In this document: positions 36,045 to 45,159 of the stretch, piece by piece | How the letters are laid out: the number at the start of each line of letters is the position of its first letter | Numbering within the stretch: the stretch's first letter is position 1 | Origin: Pseudomonas anatoliensis | GTDB lineage: Bacteria > Pseudomonadota > Gammaproteobacteria > Pseudomonadales > Pseudomonadaceae | NCBI RefSeq assembly: GCF_017976235.1 | Contig: NZ_JACVHC010000003.1 | Span: 805,445 to 869,444, forward strand | Length of the DNA: 64,000 bases | Reading direction: 5' to 3' | Program-made: the position numbers and the translations under genes | The notes under the pieces: generated by a model | Database searches by the model: none | Told to the model about the DNA's origin: nothing | What the model saw: the letters and a program-made list of their open reading frames with translations, nothing else

Positions 36045-38082
36045 GTGGCGCCCTGACTGGTTGCGGGTGCAGGAATTGCTCATCGACCGGCTGGCCGAGG
36101 AAGCTCTCAAGCGCGATCAGTAACGAGCGTGAGTCTCCGGGGGCAAAGAATGTTTCGCGAAAATCCCGGCCGGTCTGCGGGTCGAACACCCCCGCGCGTT
36201 CAAACCGCTTGAACACTTCGGTGGCCATTGCGCCGGACCATTTGTAGGCATAGACCGATGCCTCGTAACCGGTTACCAGATAATCAAAACCGTAGGCAAA
36301 ACGGTGCAGACCCGACATGCGCAATTGAGGCATCTCACGCTGCACGTCCTCAAACACCTGCTCAATGCCGCGGCCATCGCCGTAACAGCGATGTAATTGC
36401 AGATCGAGCATCGCCGACATCAGCAGCATGGCGGTTGTCCGGCTGGTGTAGGCAGTCAGGGCTGTGAGCGCGCGGTTCACTTGAGCGTGCGTCAAGCGTT
36501 CGCCCGTTTCGTAATGTGCTGCCAGCCACACCAGAAACTCCGGCGACATGCACCAATGTTCGAATAACTCCCCGGCGAATTCGGCGCTATCACGTCCCAG
36601 TTGGGAAATCCCCGACAAGTTATGGTTGGGCGAGCGCGTCAGAACATGGTGCAAACAATGGCCGAACTCATGAACCAGTACTCGCAGATTTATATGAGAA
36701 AGCAGGCACGGATGTTCGGGGGTGGCAGTCGGGAAGTTGCTGTACAGGATGATTATTGGCAGCGCAGGCCTTCCCTCGGCATTGATCCGGCGCACGCGCA
36801 GCACCGAAGTCCAGGCGAAATCGTCGGTGCCTTGGCGGCGGTAAGGATCCACGTAGATATGGCCGATGACCTGCCCATGCTCGCTGATTTCCAGGAGTTG
36901 TACGTCCTCATGCCAATGGCTGATCGTGGTCTGTTCGACGATGGTGATCCCGAACAGGTGTTCGCAGAATCGACACAGCCGCCGCAACGTTTCATCCAGC
37001 GCAAAGTACCGACGCAAGCCCCTGGTCGCCCCGTCCGATTGCTCGACGCGTAGTTGTTCGGCGAGAAACTCTTCATCCCACGCCTGAATGTCCGTGATCC
37101 CCAGTGTGCGGGCGAATGCTTTCAGAGCGTGTGCATCACGTTCCAGGGCTGGCGTATTCGACGCGATCTGTTGCCGCAAGAAAGCATCGACTTGCTCCGC
37201 GGAAGTGGCAATGCGGGTTTCGAGGCAAAGCTGGACGAAGTTCTCGAAGCCTGACAATTCGGCTTTTTTGTGGCGCAAGGCGAGCAACTCTTTCAGCACC
37301 GGTCCGTTGTCGAGTTTGTCAGCTTGTGGGTCCAGATCGGAAGCGCGGTTGTTCCAGGCAGTGAAATATTCTTCGCGCAGCGCCCGGTCTTGCGCATGGC
37401 GCATGATTTGCCCGCAGGTATTGAGATCCAGCGTGAGTAGCCAACCGTGATGTCCCGCCTGCCTGGCATTGCGGGCCAGGCGTGCCTGCATCTCCTCAGG
37501 CAGCCCCCGGAGTTGCGTGACGTCGTCGATGCGCTTGCTCCAGGCAGCATTGGCGCGTTCCAGATTGCTCAGAAACCGTTGTTCCAGAGTCTGTATCTTG
37601 CGATTAACGCGGGCAAGTTCATGCTGTTGTGCTGGCGGAAGGTCGAGGCCGGACAAGCGAAATGCGCGCAAAATCTTCGCCAGCGAGGCTTTGCGCTGAT
37701 CATCGAAACTGGCGGCAACCGAACTCTGCGCCAGGCGTTGATAGGTTCGGTACAACTCGAGATTGGCGGTCTTGTCGGCCATGTACTGGCCTGCAGCGAG
37801 ACTGCACAACGCGCTTTCCTTGAGCCAGTCGGCGTCGGCGGATTTGACCTTCGAGAGCGTTTCGATAACGCCTAGCGCTTCACCCAGCCGCGCATCTGCC
37901 TCGTCGATGGCCACCACCAGATCGTCCCAATTCGGCTGTTCGGTCTGGCTGGCAATCACTTGGGCAATAATCTGGCGATTCTCGGCAACGATCGTATTGA
38001 TCGCCGGCACCAGATGTTCGGCACGTATTGCCGACCACGGCGGCAGTGTCCAGTGTTGCAAAAGCGGATTGGTGTCGGGCAT
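36031..38082 (-). CDS. M3 family metallopeptidase, paralogue of oligopeptidase A
   Basis: The 683-residue thimet-type peptidase has the zinc motif HEFGHCLHH (near residue 460) and the downstream ligand glutamate in SAEFAGELFEHW. It is the same length as the PrlC encoded 2.4 kb away and begins alike (NPLLQHWTLPPWSAIRAEHLVPAI versus NPLLQSYDLPPFSTIRAEHVLPAI), but is clearly diverged. The start at 38082 (MPDTNPLL) is chosen by that match; the frame is open to 38166. It follows yheV by 111 bases, so it may be cotranscribed. It probably cleaves oligopeptides in the cytoplasm; specificity is unknown. Confidence 0.9.
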   Translation of the reverse strand: MPDTNPLLQHWTLPPWSAIRAEHLVPAINTIVAENRQIIAQVIASQTEQPNWDDLVVAIDEADARLGEALGVIETLSKVKSADADWLKESALCSLAAGQYMADKTANLELYRTYQRLAQSSVAASFDDQRKASLAKILRAFRLSGLDLPPAQQHELARVNRKIQTLEQRFLSNLERANAAWSKRIDDVTQLRGLPEEMQARLARNARQAGHHGWLLTLDLNTCGQIMRHAQDRALREEYFTAWNNRASDLDPQADKLDNGPVLKELLALRHKKAELSGFENFVQLCLETRIATSAEQVDAFLRQQIASNTPALERDAHALKAFARTLGITDIQAWDEEFLAEQLRVEQSDGATRGLRRYFALDETLRRLCRFCEHLFGITIVEQTTISHWHEDVQLLEISEHGQVIGHIYVDPYRRQGTDDFAWTSVLRVRRINAEGRPALPIIILYSNFPTATPEHPCLLSHINLRVLVHEFGHCLHHVLTRSPNHNLSGISQLGRDSAEFAGELFEHWCMSPEFLVWLAAHYETGERLTHAQVNRALTALTAYTSRTTAMLLMSAMLDLQLHRCYGDGRGIEQVFEDVQREMPQLRMSGLHRFAYGFDYLVTGYEASVYAYKWSGAMATEVFKRFERAGVFDPQTGRDFRETFFAPGDSRSLLIALESFLGQPVDEQFLHPQPVRAPLTSD

Positions 38083-38193
38083 GACGTCTTCCTTGAGGGT
38101 TGGCTTAAAGGGCCAGCCTAAGCAGGAAGCGCAGGAGAAGGGCGGTACATAGTTACCACCTTCCACCGCTGATCGGTGGAAGGTGGTACTGAC

Positions 38194-38484
38194 TCAATGT
38201 TGCTCGTCAGGCTTTTTCGCAAGTTTCGGATTAGGGAAAAACTGCACTGCCTGGACTTTCTTGTCCGCTGGCGGTTTCAGCGCGCTGGTGTTGACCCGCG
38301 TGCCCAGCTCCTTTGGAACCGACAGCCCTTGCTCGTTCAGCGTGTCGGAGTAACCGCAGGCCACGCATTCGCGGTTTGGCACGGTGTCTTCGTTCCACAT
38401 CATCAGTTTGTCCGGCTCGCTGCACGCCGGGCAGACGGCCCCGGCAATAAAGCGTTTTTTGGTGATCACAGGACCCTCACTCAT
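38194..38484 (-). CDS. yheV: YheV family zinc-ribbon protein
   Basis: The 96-residue protein has a four-cysteine zinc ribbon (CPACSEPDKLMMWNEDTVPNRECVACGYSD, residues 18-47) followed by a basic, disordered tail. It matches the YheV family, which is encoded right after prlC in many gammaproteobacteria. Its ATG overlaps the prlC stop as ATGA, so translation is probably coupled. The molecular role is not known. Confidence 0.88.
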   Translation of the reverse strand: MSEGPVITKKRFIAGAVCPACSEPDKLMMWNEDTVPNRECVACGYSDTLNEQGLSVPKELGTRVNTSALKPPADKKVQAVQFFPNPKLAKKPDEQH

Positions 38485-40532
38485 GCTGCCGCGTCCTCAC
38501 TCAGGCCGCTGTGACGCAACAGTGCGTCAATCGATGGCTCACGACCACGGAAGTCGACGAACAGCACCATCGGCGCTTGAGAGCCGCCGCGTGCCAGAAT
38601 CGCTTCGCGAAAGGCTCGACCGGTTTCAGCGTTGAGCACACCGTCTTCTTCAAACTTCGAGAACGCATCGGCCGACAGCACCTCAGCCCACTTGTAGCTG
38701 TAGTAACCCGCCGCGTAACCGCCGGCGAAGATGTGCGCGAAGCTGTTGGGGAAGCGGTTGTAGGCCGGAGGACGCATCACCGACACCTCGTCACGCACGC
38801 CTTCAAGCACTTGCAGCGGGCTGCGGCCGTCGCCGTGAGTGGCATGCAGTTCGAAGTCGAACAGCGAGAATTCCAGCTGACGGACCATCATCAGGCCGGA
38901 CTGAAAGTTTTTCGCCGCGAGCATTTTTTCCAGCAGATCCTGTGGCAGCGCCTCGCCGGTTTCGTAGTGTCCGGAAATCAGCGCGAGACCTTCCGGCTCC
39001 CAGCACCAGTTTTCCATGAACTGGCTCGGCAGCTCGACTGCGTCCCACGCCACACCGTTGATGCCCGACACGCCGGCATGCTCGACGCGGGTCAGCAGGT
39101 GATGCAGGCCGTGGCCGAATTCGTGGAACAGCGTGGTCACTTCATCGTGGGTCAGCAGCGCAGGCTTGCCGCTGTCGGCCGGGGTGAAGTTGCACACCAG
39201 ATTGGCCACCGGGCTTTGCAGCACGCCGTCGACAGTGCGGCGACGGTCGCGGGCGCCGTCCATCCACGCACCGCCACGCTTGTTGGCGCGGGCGTACAGG
39301 TCGAAGAAGAAGCGGCCGACGTGCTGGCCGTTTTCCTTGATTTCGAACAGGCGAACATCCGGGTGCCAGGTGTCGAAGCCTTTCTGCTCGGCGATCTCGA
39401 TGCCGTACAGACGCTGGACGATGGCGAACAGACCGCCGAGCACCTTGTCGATCGGGAAGTAGGCGCGCAGGGTTTCCTGGGCGACGCTGTAGCGTTGTTC
39501 GCGAAGTTTTTCGCCGTAGAAACCCACGTCCCAGCTTTGCAGATCAGCGCAACCTTGCTCGGCGGCGTAGGCGCGCAGTTGTTGCAGATCCTGGGCGGCG
39601 AACGGCTTGCTGCGTTTGGCCAGATCGCGCAGGAAACTCAGCACCTGATCGCTGGAGTCGGCCATTTTGGTCGCCAGGCTCAGTTCGGAGAAACTGGCGA
39701 AGCCCAAGAGTTTTGCCAGTTCCTGACGCAGGTCGAGAATTTCTTCCATCACCGGACCGTTGTCGTTCTGACCGGCGTTCGGGCCTTGATCCGAGGCGCG
39801 GGTGCAGTAGGCGGCGTAGACTTCTTCGCGCAGCGCACGGTCCTGGGCGTAAGTCATCACCGCGTAGTAGCTCGGGAATTCCAGGGTGATCAGCCAGCCA
39901 TCAAGGTCTTTGGCCTGAGCGGCGGCAGCCATTTGCGCCTTGGCCGAATCGGTCAGTCCGGCGAGGGTGGCTTCGTCGGTGATGTGCTTGGTCCACGCTT
40001 GGGTAGCGTCGAGCAATTGGTTGGAGAAACGGCTGCCCAGCTCGGACAGCTTGCTTTGCACTTCGGCGTAGCGCTTCTGTTCAGCTTCCGGCAGGTCGAT
40101 ACCCGACAGACGGAAGTCACGCAGGGCATGTTCCAGGATGGTTTTCTGCGCGACGTCGAAACCGGCGGCTTCCGGGCTGTTGGCCAGCGCTTCAAAAGCC
40201 TGGAACAGTTCGCGGTTCTGGCCCATCTCGGTGGAGTAGGCGCTCAATGCTGGCAGGCACGACTCGTACGCTTCACGCAGTTCGGCGCTGTTGCACACGG
40301 CATTGAGGTGGCTGACCGGGCTCCAGGCTGCGCCGAGGCGATCATTGAGTTCGTCCATCGCCAACACCAGGCCGGCCCAGGTAGGGTTCTGGCCTTGGGT
40401 TTTGAGGATCTCGGCGATGGCCGCGCGGTTGTCGGCCAGAATGGTTTCAATCGCTGGCAGGACGTGTTCGGCACGGATCGTGGAGAACGGCGGCAGGTCG
40501 TAGGACTGCAGAAGAGGGTTGTTCACGCTCAC
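38481..40532 (-). CDS. prlC: Oligopeptidase A
   Basis: The 683-residue cytosolic M3 zinc peptidase degrades short peptides, including cleaved signal peptides. The zinc site is LFHEFGHGLHHLLT with the third ligand in WDAVELPSQFMENW. The frame is open to 40559, but the GTG at 40532 (VSVNNPLLQSYDLPPF) has AAGGTG six bases upstream and matches the family start. It forms a unit with yheV and the downstream M3 paralogue and is divergent from the gamma carbonic anhydrase gene. Confidence 0.95.
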   Translation of the reverse strand: MSVNNPLLQSYDLPPFSTIRAEHVLPAIETILADNRAAIAEILKTQGQNPTWAGLVLAMDELNDRLGAAWSPVSHLNAVCNSAELREAYESCLPALSAYSTEMGQNRELFQAFEALANSPEAAGFDVAQKTILEHALRDFRLSGIDLPEAEQKRYAEVQSKLSELGSRFSNQLLDATQAWTKHITDEATLAGLTDSAKAQMAAAAQAKDLDGWLITLEFPSYYAVMTYAQDRALREEVYAAYCTRASDQGPNAGQNDNGPVMEEILDLRQELAKLLGFASFSELSLATKMADSSDQVLSFLRDLAKRSKPFAAQDLQQLRAYAAEQGCADLQSWDVGFYGEKLREQRYSVAQETLRAYFPIDKVLGGLFAIVQRLYGIEIAEQKGFDTWHPDVRLFEIKENGQHVGRFFFDLYARANKRGGAWMDGARDRRRTVDGVLQSPVANLVCNFTPADSGKPALLTHDEVTTLFHEFGHGLHHLLTRVEHAGVSGINGVAWDAVELPSQFMENWCWEPEGLALISGHYETGEALPQDLLEKMLAAKNFQSGLMMVRQLEFSLFDFELHATHGDGRSPLQVLEGVRDEVSVMRPPAYNRFPNSFAHIFAGGYAAGYYSYKWAEVLSADAFSKFEEDGVLNAETGRAFREAILARGGSQAPMVLFVDFRGREPSIDALLRHSGLSEDAAA

Positions 40533-40621
40533 GGTTGGCACCTTGGCTGGAAGAAACATGCGCCCATCTTAATTACAATCGACACTCACCGCAGCTATCG
40601 GCGACAGAGAGAGAACTAATC

Positions 40622-41167
40622 GTGTCCCTTCGCAAGTATCAGAATCACACCCCGCGCTTGAGCAAAGGCGCATTTGTCGACAGCTCTGCGGTGGTGATCG
40701 GCGACGTCGAAATCGGCGAAGACAGCTCCGTCTGGCCACTGACCGTGATCCGCGGCGACATGCACCGCATCCGTATAGGTGCGCGCACCAGCGTGCAGGA
40801 TGGCTGCGTGCTGCACATCACCCACGCCGGCCCGTTCAACCCGGACGGCTTCCCGCTGTTGATCGGCGACGACGTGACCATCGCCCACAAAGTCATGCTG
40901 CATGGCTGCACCGTCGGCAGCCGCGTGTTGATCGGCATGGGCAGCATCGTCATGGACGGCGCGGTGGTCGAAGACGACGTGATCATCGGCGCCGGCAGCC
41001 TGGTACCGCCAGGCAAGCGTCTGCAGAGCGGCTTTCTCTATGTGGGTAGCCCGGTGAAACAGGTCCGGGCGCTCACCGACAAGGAAAACGCCTTCTTCAC
41101 CTACAGCGCAGCGAACTACGTGAAGCTCAAGGATCTGCATCTGGCCGAAGGCTACGACCAGATCTGA
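40622..41167 (+). CDS. Gamma-class carbonic anhydrase family protein
   Basis: The 181-residue left-handed beta-helix (hexapeptide-repeat) protein shows repeats such as VVIGDVEIGEDSSVWPLTVIRGDMHRIRIGARTSVQDGCVLHI. Three metal-ligand histidines are in VLHITHAG, IAHKVMLHGC. It belongs to the YrdA/PaaY-like gamma carbonic anhydrase group; many members have weak or no measured anhydrase activity. The start is a GTG at 40622 after AGAGAGA. It is followed by the HAD phosphatase 28 bases later. Confidence 0.9.
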   Translation: MSLRKYQNHTPRLSKGAFVDSSAVVIGDVEIGEDSSVWPLTVIRGDMHRIRIGARTSVQDGCVLHITHAGPFNPDGFPLLIGDDVTIAHKVMLHGCTVGSRVLIGMGSIVMDGAVVEDDVIIGAGSLVPPGKRLQSGFLYVGSPVKQVRALTDKENAFFTYSAANYVKLKDLHLAEGYDQI

Positions 41168-41195
41168 TTCGTCTTACACCTGCTCAGGATTTCTC

Positions 41196-41846
41196 ATGCA
41201 TTACCAGACCGTACTGTTCGACCTCGATGGCACCCTGACCGACCCGCGTGAGGGCATCACCCGTTCCATCCAGTTCGCTCTCGCCAAGCTCGGCATCGAC
41301 GAGCCGGATCTGAGCAAACTCGAACACTTCATCGGCCCGCCGCTGTTGCAGGCATTCATGCAGTTTTATGACTTTGATGAAGCCAAGGCGTGGGAAGCGG
41401 TGAATTTCTATCGTGAGCGCTTCAAGGTTACCGGGCTCTACGAAAACCGCGTGTTCGAGGGCGTTACGCCGCTGCTGGAAACCCTCAGTGGCCAAGGGCG
41501 GCAGCTGTATATCGCGACGTCCAAACCTTGGGTGTTTGCCCGGGAAATTGCCCGGCACTTCGACTTCGCGCGGCACTTCAAGGTGATTTACGGCAGTGAA
41601 CTGGATGGCACGCGGACCAACAAGGTTGAGCTGATTGCGCATTTGGTCGCCGAAGAAGGACTGGACCCGACGAACACCTTGATGATCGGCGATCGCAAGC
41701 ACGATCTGATTGGCGCGCGCAGCAATGGGATCGACGCGGTGGCGGTGGGTTATGGGTTTGGCAGTTTCGAAGAGTTGAATGCCGAGGCGCCGGCTTATCA
41801 CTTTGAAACGCTGGCCGAGTTGCATCAGGCATTTTTGCAGCGCTGA
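41196..41846 (+). CDS. HAD family hydrolase (phosphoglycolate phosphatase-like)
   Basis: The 216-residue HAD-IA phosphatase has the nucleophile motif LFDLDGTLTD (residues 7-16), motif II IATSKP, a motif III lysine near NKVELIAHL and motif IV MIGDRKHDLIGA. The helical cap lies between motifs I and II. The overall pattern resembles GmhB/Gph-like and 5'-nucleotidase-type enzymes. The substrate cannot be assigned. It is probably cotranscribed with the gamma carbonic anhydrase gene. Confidence 0.9.
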   Translation: MHYQTVLFDLDGTLTDPREGITRSIQFALAKLGIDEPDLSKLEHFIGPPLLQAFMQFYDFDEAKAWEAVNFYRERFKVTGLYENRVFEGVTPLLETLSGQGRQLYIATSKPWVFAREIARHFDFARHFKVIYGSELDGTRTNKVELIAHLVAEEGLDPTNTLMIGDRKHDLIGARSNGIDAVAVGYGFGSFEELNAEAPAYHFETLAELHQAFLQR

Positions 41847-41856
41847 TGAGTCAGCT

Positions 41857-41940
41857 ATCGCGAGCAGGCTCACTCCTACATGTTGACCGAGCTCCGTCAG
41901 ATGAATGCGCTGAACTTGTAGGAGTGAGCCTGCTCGCGAT
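41857..41940. repeat. REP doublet, family B
   Basis: Inverted GCGAGCAGGCTCACTCCTAC units with a 38-base loop between the convergent HAD and aminopeptidase genes. Confidence 0.92.
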
Positions 41941-41963
41941 GAGGCCTGTCGGCCACCCAAGAT

Positions 41964-43040
41964 CTATGAGTCTGCCAAAGCTTTCAGCGCCGCTTTGCGC
42001 TCCCCGACAGGCAAACCCCCTAACTGCTCGACCTCAGCATAAAACCTCAGCCAATCCCCCCCAACCTGCCGGAACAACGCCGCAAACGCCGGCACCCATT
42101 GGTCATACAGCCCGAATGGCAGCAGCCGCGCATTGTTCAGCGGCGTATTCACCCAGGCGTCATAACGCTTGTCGCCGGCCCACTGAATGTCGCGCATCAC
42201 CCGATAATCCCGACGAAACTGCTCGAACTCCGCCGCTTTGCGCTCGCGCATCTGCTCAATCGGCAATGGCTGGGCATAGAGCTTTTCCAACCGCGAACGC
42301 GTATCAAGTACCAACGCGATGAACTGATCACGCTGCTTGAGTCTTGAGTGGGTATCCGCCGGCAAACCCCGAAACGCCCGCCACTGCCGGGTGCCTTCTT
42401 GCTCGACAAACGTGGCAAACGACTCGTTGAACTCAGTGTCGTCCTTTACATAGAACTGCTGATGCGCCAGTTCATGGAAGATCAGCGTGGCCAGACGTTC
42501 GTCGCCCCAGCCCATCATCGAATTGAGGATCGGGTCGTTGAACCAGCCCAGCGTCGAATAAGCCTCAACACCGCCAATCGACACGTCCATGCCCTGCAGC
42601 CGCTGAATTGCCGCTTCGCCCCGCGCCGCGCTCTGGCTGTAATAACCGCGATAGGCCACGCACCCGGCAATCGGGAAGCAGTGGTTTTGCGGGGTCAGGG
42701 AAAACTCTGTGGTGGCGAACACATTCCACACCACGAAAGGCCGGCCGATGTCGGCGTACAGGCGATAACTCTGGTTGTCCGGCAGGTGCAGCTGTTCGCT
42801 GGCGAACGCTCGGGCCTGCTGCGATTGGGCCAGGTGCGTGCGCAGTTTCGCATCGCGGCTCGGGTCGGCGATCACCTGCGCTACCGGTTCACGGGCCCGC
42901 AGCAATTGCAGCTGACCGCTGGCCAGTTGGCTGTAATAGCTGACGCTTGCACAACCGTTGAGCAACAAAAGCATCACACCCGGAAACAAAATCCGAAAAA
43001 CGCGATCAAGTAACCGATGGCTTGGAAGCGGCCTGATCAA
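41964..43040 (-). CDS. Predicted lipoprotein aminopeptidase (PF10023 type)
   Basis: The 358-residue protein has a lipoprotein signal with lipobox LLNGC (Cys near residue 30) and a zincin motif FHELAHQQFY (HExxH) near residue 188, followed by a downstream glutamate in FNESFATFVEQEG. This arrangement fits the predicted aminopeptidase family (COG4324). It is expected to sit in the envelope facing the periplasm. A run of hydrophobic residues (RILFPGVMLLLLNGC) supports the chosen start. It is divergent from the first of two small lipoprotein genes. Confidence 0.87.
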   Translation of the reverse strand: MIRPLPSHRLLDRVFRILFPGVMLLLLNGCASVSYYSQLASGQLQLLRAREPVAQVIADPSRDAKLRTHLAQSQQARAFASEQLHLPDNQSYRLYADIGRPFVVWNVFATTEFSLTPQNHCFPIAGCVAYRGYYSQSAARGEAAIQRLQGMDVSIGGVEAYSTLGWFNDPILNSMMGWGDERLATLIFHELAHQQFYVKDDTEFNESFATFVEQEGTRQWRAFRGLPADTHSRLKQRDQFIALVLDTRSRLEKLYAQPLPIEQMRERKAAEFEQFRRDYRVMRDIQWAGDKRYDAWVNTPLNNARLLPFGLYDQWVPAFAALFRQVGGDWLRFYAEVEQLGGLPVGERKAALKALADS

Positions 43041-43099
43041 AATAAGAAACCCCCTGGAAAGTCTGCCCGCAAGACTATCCCGCCCATTGGAGCTTCGCT

Positions 43100-43522
43100 A
43101 TGCGCATGTTGATGCTGACAGGAGGCCTGCTGACGCTGGCCGGTTGTGCCGGATTCGGAATGCCCGATCCTGACCCTTCGCAAGCCTGGATCGATCTCGA
43201 TGCCCGGCAGCAGGACACGGCGCTACAGGCGCTGCAAGTCGATAGCACGGTTACCGTCGACAAACGTTACTTCGAGGTGCAGCCCGGCAGTCATGAACTG
43301 AAGGTGCGTTATCAATTCCCGGTCGAGGCGACCAATATCGGCCCGAACGCCGAGCCGCTCTGGCGTGATTGCCAGTTGAGCGTGAAATTCAAAGACTTCA
43401 ACGCCGGTCAGCGTTATCAGTTGCAGGCCGGCAGCATCGGTTTCCGCCCGTGGGCGAAACTCTATGACGAGCAGCGCAAAGTCGTCGGGCAGGGTACGCC
43501 GGCGGGCTGTCAGAAGACCTGA
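43100..43522 (+). CDS. Small lipoprotein, paralogue 1
   Basis: The 140-residue protein has a lipobox (LTLAGC, Cys near residue 16) and a beta-rich domain. It shares a clear pattern with the next gene: xxAWIDL, PGSHELKVRYQF, LSVKFKDFNAGQRYQLQAGSIGFRPWAKLYD. The PGSHEL...AGQRYxL layout resembles small beta-sandwich envelope proteins, but I know no function. GGAG lies eight bases before the ATG. Confidence 0.8.
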   Translation: MRMLMLTGGLLTLAGCAGFGMPDPDPSQAWIDLDARQQDTALQALQVDSTVTVDKRYFEVQPGSHELKVRYQFPVEATNIGPNAEPLWRDCQLSVKFKDFNAGQRYQLQAGSIGFRPWAKLYDEQRKVVGQGTPAGCQKT

Positions 43523-43562
43523 TCGGCGCTATGCTGGCGGTTCTATCCAATGGACATTGATC

Positions 43563-43982
43563 ATGCGCAGGTTGACGCTGTTGCTTGCTGCAAGTGTGGT
43601 TGCCGGCTGCCAGAGCCCGATGCCGGCGGCCGATCCGACCAAGGCCTGGGTCGACTTTGCCATGCCCACTCCCGGCGGCAAGGTGTTGATGGCCGAACGG
43701 CTGGACAAGCAAAGGATGACCGACGGACGATTTTTCCAGGTCACGCCGGGCAGCCACGAGCTGACGGTGCGCTTTGATTTCGAGATATTCGGTGGCGGTC
43801 AGGGCATGGACACCGATCCGCAGGAGCGGCTGTGTTACATGACCATTCGTTACGATCATTTCGAAGCCGGGCAACGCTATCGGCTGGAGGCTCGGTCGCT
43901 GGCCTTCACGCCAAGCGCCCGGTTGATCAATCGCCAGGGGCAGATCGTTGCCGAAGAACGGCAGGTCAACTGTGTACCTTGA
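43563..43982 (+). CDS. Small lipoprotein, paralogue 2
   Basis: The 139-residue lipoprotein (lipobox VVAGC, Cys near residue 16) is a tandem paralogue of the previous gene: TKAWVDF, PGSHELTVRFDFEI, MTIRYDHFEAGQRYRLEARSLAFTPSARLIN. The start at 43563 (MRRLTLLLAASVVAGC) is set by the signal peptide; the frame is open to 43464. The 40-base gap suggests cotranscription. It converges with the DUF1161 gene 6 bases away. Confidence 0.8.
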   Translation: MRRLTLLLAASVVAGCQSPMPAADPTKAWVDFAMPTPGGKVLMAERLDKQRMTDGRFFQVTPGSHELTVRFDFEIFGGGQGMDTDPQERLCYMTIRYDHFEAGQRYRLEARSLAFTPSARLINRQGQIVAEERQVNCVP

Positions 43983-43988
43983 GTGACT

Positions 43989-44228
43989 TCAGTCCTCGTT
44001 CCTCTGATAGACGATTGCTTTGGTACCGTTTTCACACGAGCCTACGACCATGGCCACGTCGTGCTTGTCGGCCTCTTCTTTGGTGACGATTTCCAGCGTG
44101 TAGGACGGCACGGCCTTAGCCTGAATCTTGACCTCAATCTCTTTTCTGAGCTCTTCGCAGTCTTTGGGTGCGGCAAGAACCGACGTGGCCAGTGCACTGC
44201 AGAGAATCGCCAAGCCAATACGTTTCAT
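43989..44228 (-). CDS. DUF1161 small secreted protein
   Basis: The 79-residue protein has a signal peptide (MKRIGLAILCSALATSVLA) and the DUF1161 core DCEELRKEIEVKIQAKAV...YTLEIV ... GSCENGTKAIVYQR, with two cysteines likely to form a disulfide. AAGGAG precedes the ATG. A paralogue lies at 46333. Function is unknown. Confidence 0.88.
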   Translation of the reverse strand: MKRIGLAILCSALATSVLAAPKDCEELRKEIEVKIQAKAVPSYTLEIVTKEEADKHDVAMVVGSCENGTKAIVYQRNED

Positions 44229-44372
44229 CAGTGAAGCTCCTTGAGGCAGCGCGCACGGGTGTGCGCTGAAGCTGCTTTCACGTATACGACCACATTTTTG
44301 AAACGCGAGTTCTGACTTTGCTCACAACTTGTATTTTCGTTTCAAGATTTTTGGTGAAGCTCAATTGGCTCA

Positions 44373-44463
44373 CGCGAGCAGGCTCACTCCTACAGGGGAT
44401 CTCCGTTGTTCACAATTGTTGTGTCCGCTGGAGATCAAATGTAGGAGTGAGCCTGCTCGCGAT
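44373..44463. repeat. REP doublet, family B
   Basis: Inverted GCGAGCAGGCTCACTCCTAC units; the loop holds a second, inner inverted repeat (GATCTCC/GGAGATC). It lies between the DUF1161 promoter region and the OsmC-like gene stop. Confidence 0.9.
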
Positions 44464-44487
44464 GGCGTCAGCCCGGTAAACGCTTAC

Positions 44488-44919
44488 TCAACTGACCAGC
44501 GAAGCCTCAAGGGTGATCTTCGCATTCAACACCTTGGACACCGGGCATCCTTCCTTGGCCTTGTTGCTCAGTTCTTCAAACTGTTCCTGGGTCGCGCCCG
44601 GAATTTTCGCCTTGAGAATCAGCTTCACCGCAGAGATCGCGAAACCACCCTCAACCTGATCGAGCGTGACTTCAGCCTGGGTGTCGATGCTGTCGGCTTT
44701 GAGGCCGGCATCGCCGAGAATCATCGAAAACGCCATGGAGAAACAGCCGGCATGCGCTGCGCCGATCAGTTCTTCCGGGTTGGTGCCTTTGCCGCCCTCG
44801 AAGCGCGCCTTGAAGCCGTAGGGTGCTTCTCTGAGGACGCCGGTTTCGGTGGAAATCGAGCCGATGCCGGTTTTCAGATCACCTTCCCAATGTGCGGATG
44901 CTTTCTTCACGATAGCCAT
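44488..44919 (-). CDS. osmC: OsmC family peroxiredoxin
   Basis: The 143-residue organic-hydroperoxide-reducing enzyme begins MAIVKKASAHWEGDLKTGIGSISTETGVL, as OsmC proteins do. The catalytic cysteines are in AAHAGCFSMAF (near residue 60) and SNKAKEGCPVSKVL (near residue 125). The frame is open to 45003, but the ATG at 44919 follows GAGGAGG. It is divergent from an LLM-class oxidoreductase gene. Use of the OsmC rather than Ohr name is by overall sequence pattern. Confidence 0.92.
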   Translation of the reverse strand: MAIVKKASAHWEGDLKTGIGSISTETGVLREAPYGFKARFEGGKGTNPEELIGAAHAGCFSMAFSMILGDAGLKADSIDTQAEVTLDQVEGGFAISAVKLILKAKIPGATQEQFEELSNKAKEGCPVSKVLNAKITLEASLVS

Positions 44920-45159
44920 GTCTGCCTCCTCAAGATCTGGCGCGGGACGCCGCGCCTTCGTGGTTTTTACTTGCAAGGCTTCTGAGGATAGACGTCGGGA
45001 CAAAGTTCAGCCTGTCTGAATCGTTGACTTTTTTAGTAGGATTTTTCGTTCTGCTATTGAATCTCGGGTATATGCCCTCATTGCATAAAACACGCTTATG
45101 GATTCGGCAGGTTTTCGTTTGCAAGAAGAACCTGCCTCCTCACTCGGAGACGCAGGTTT

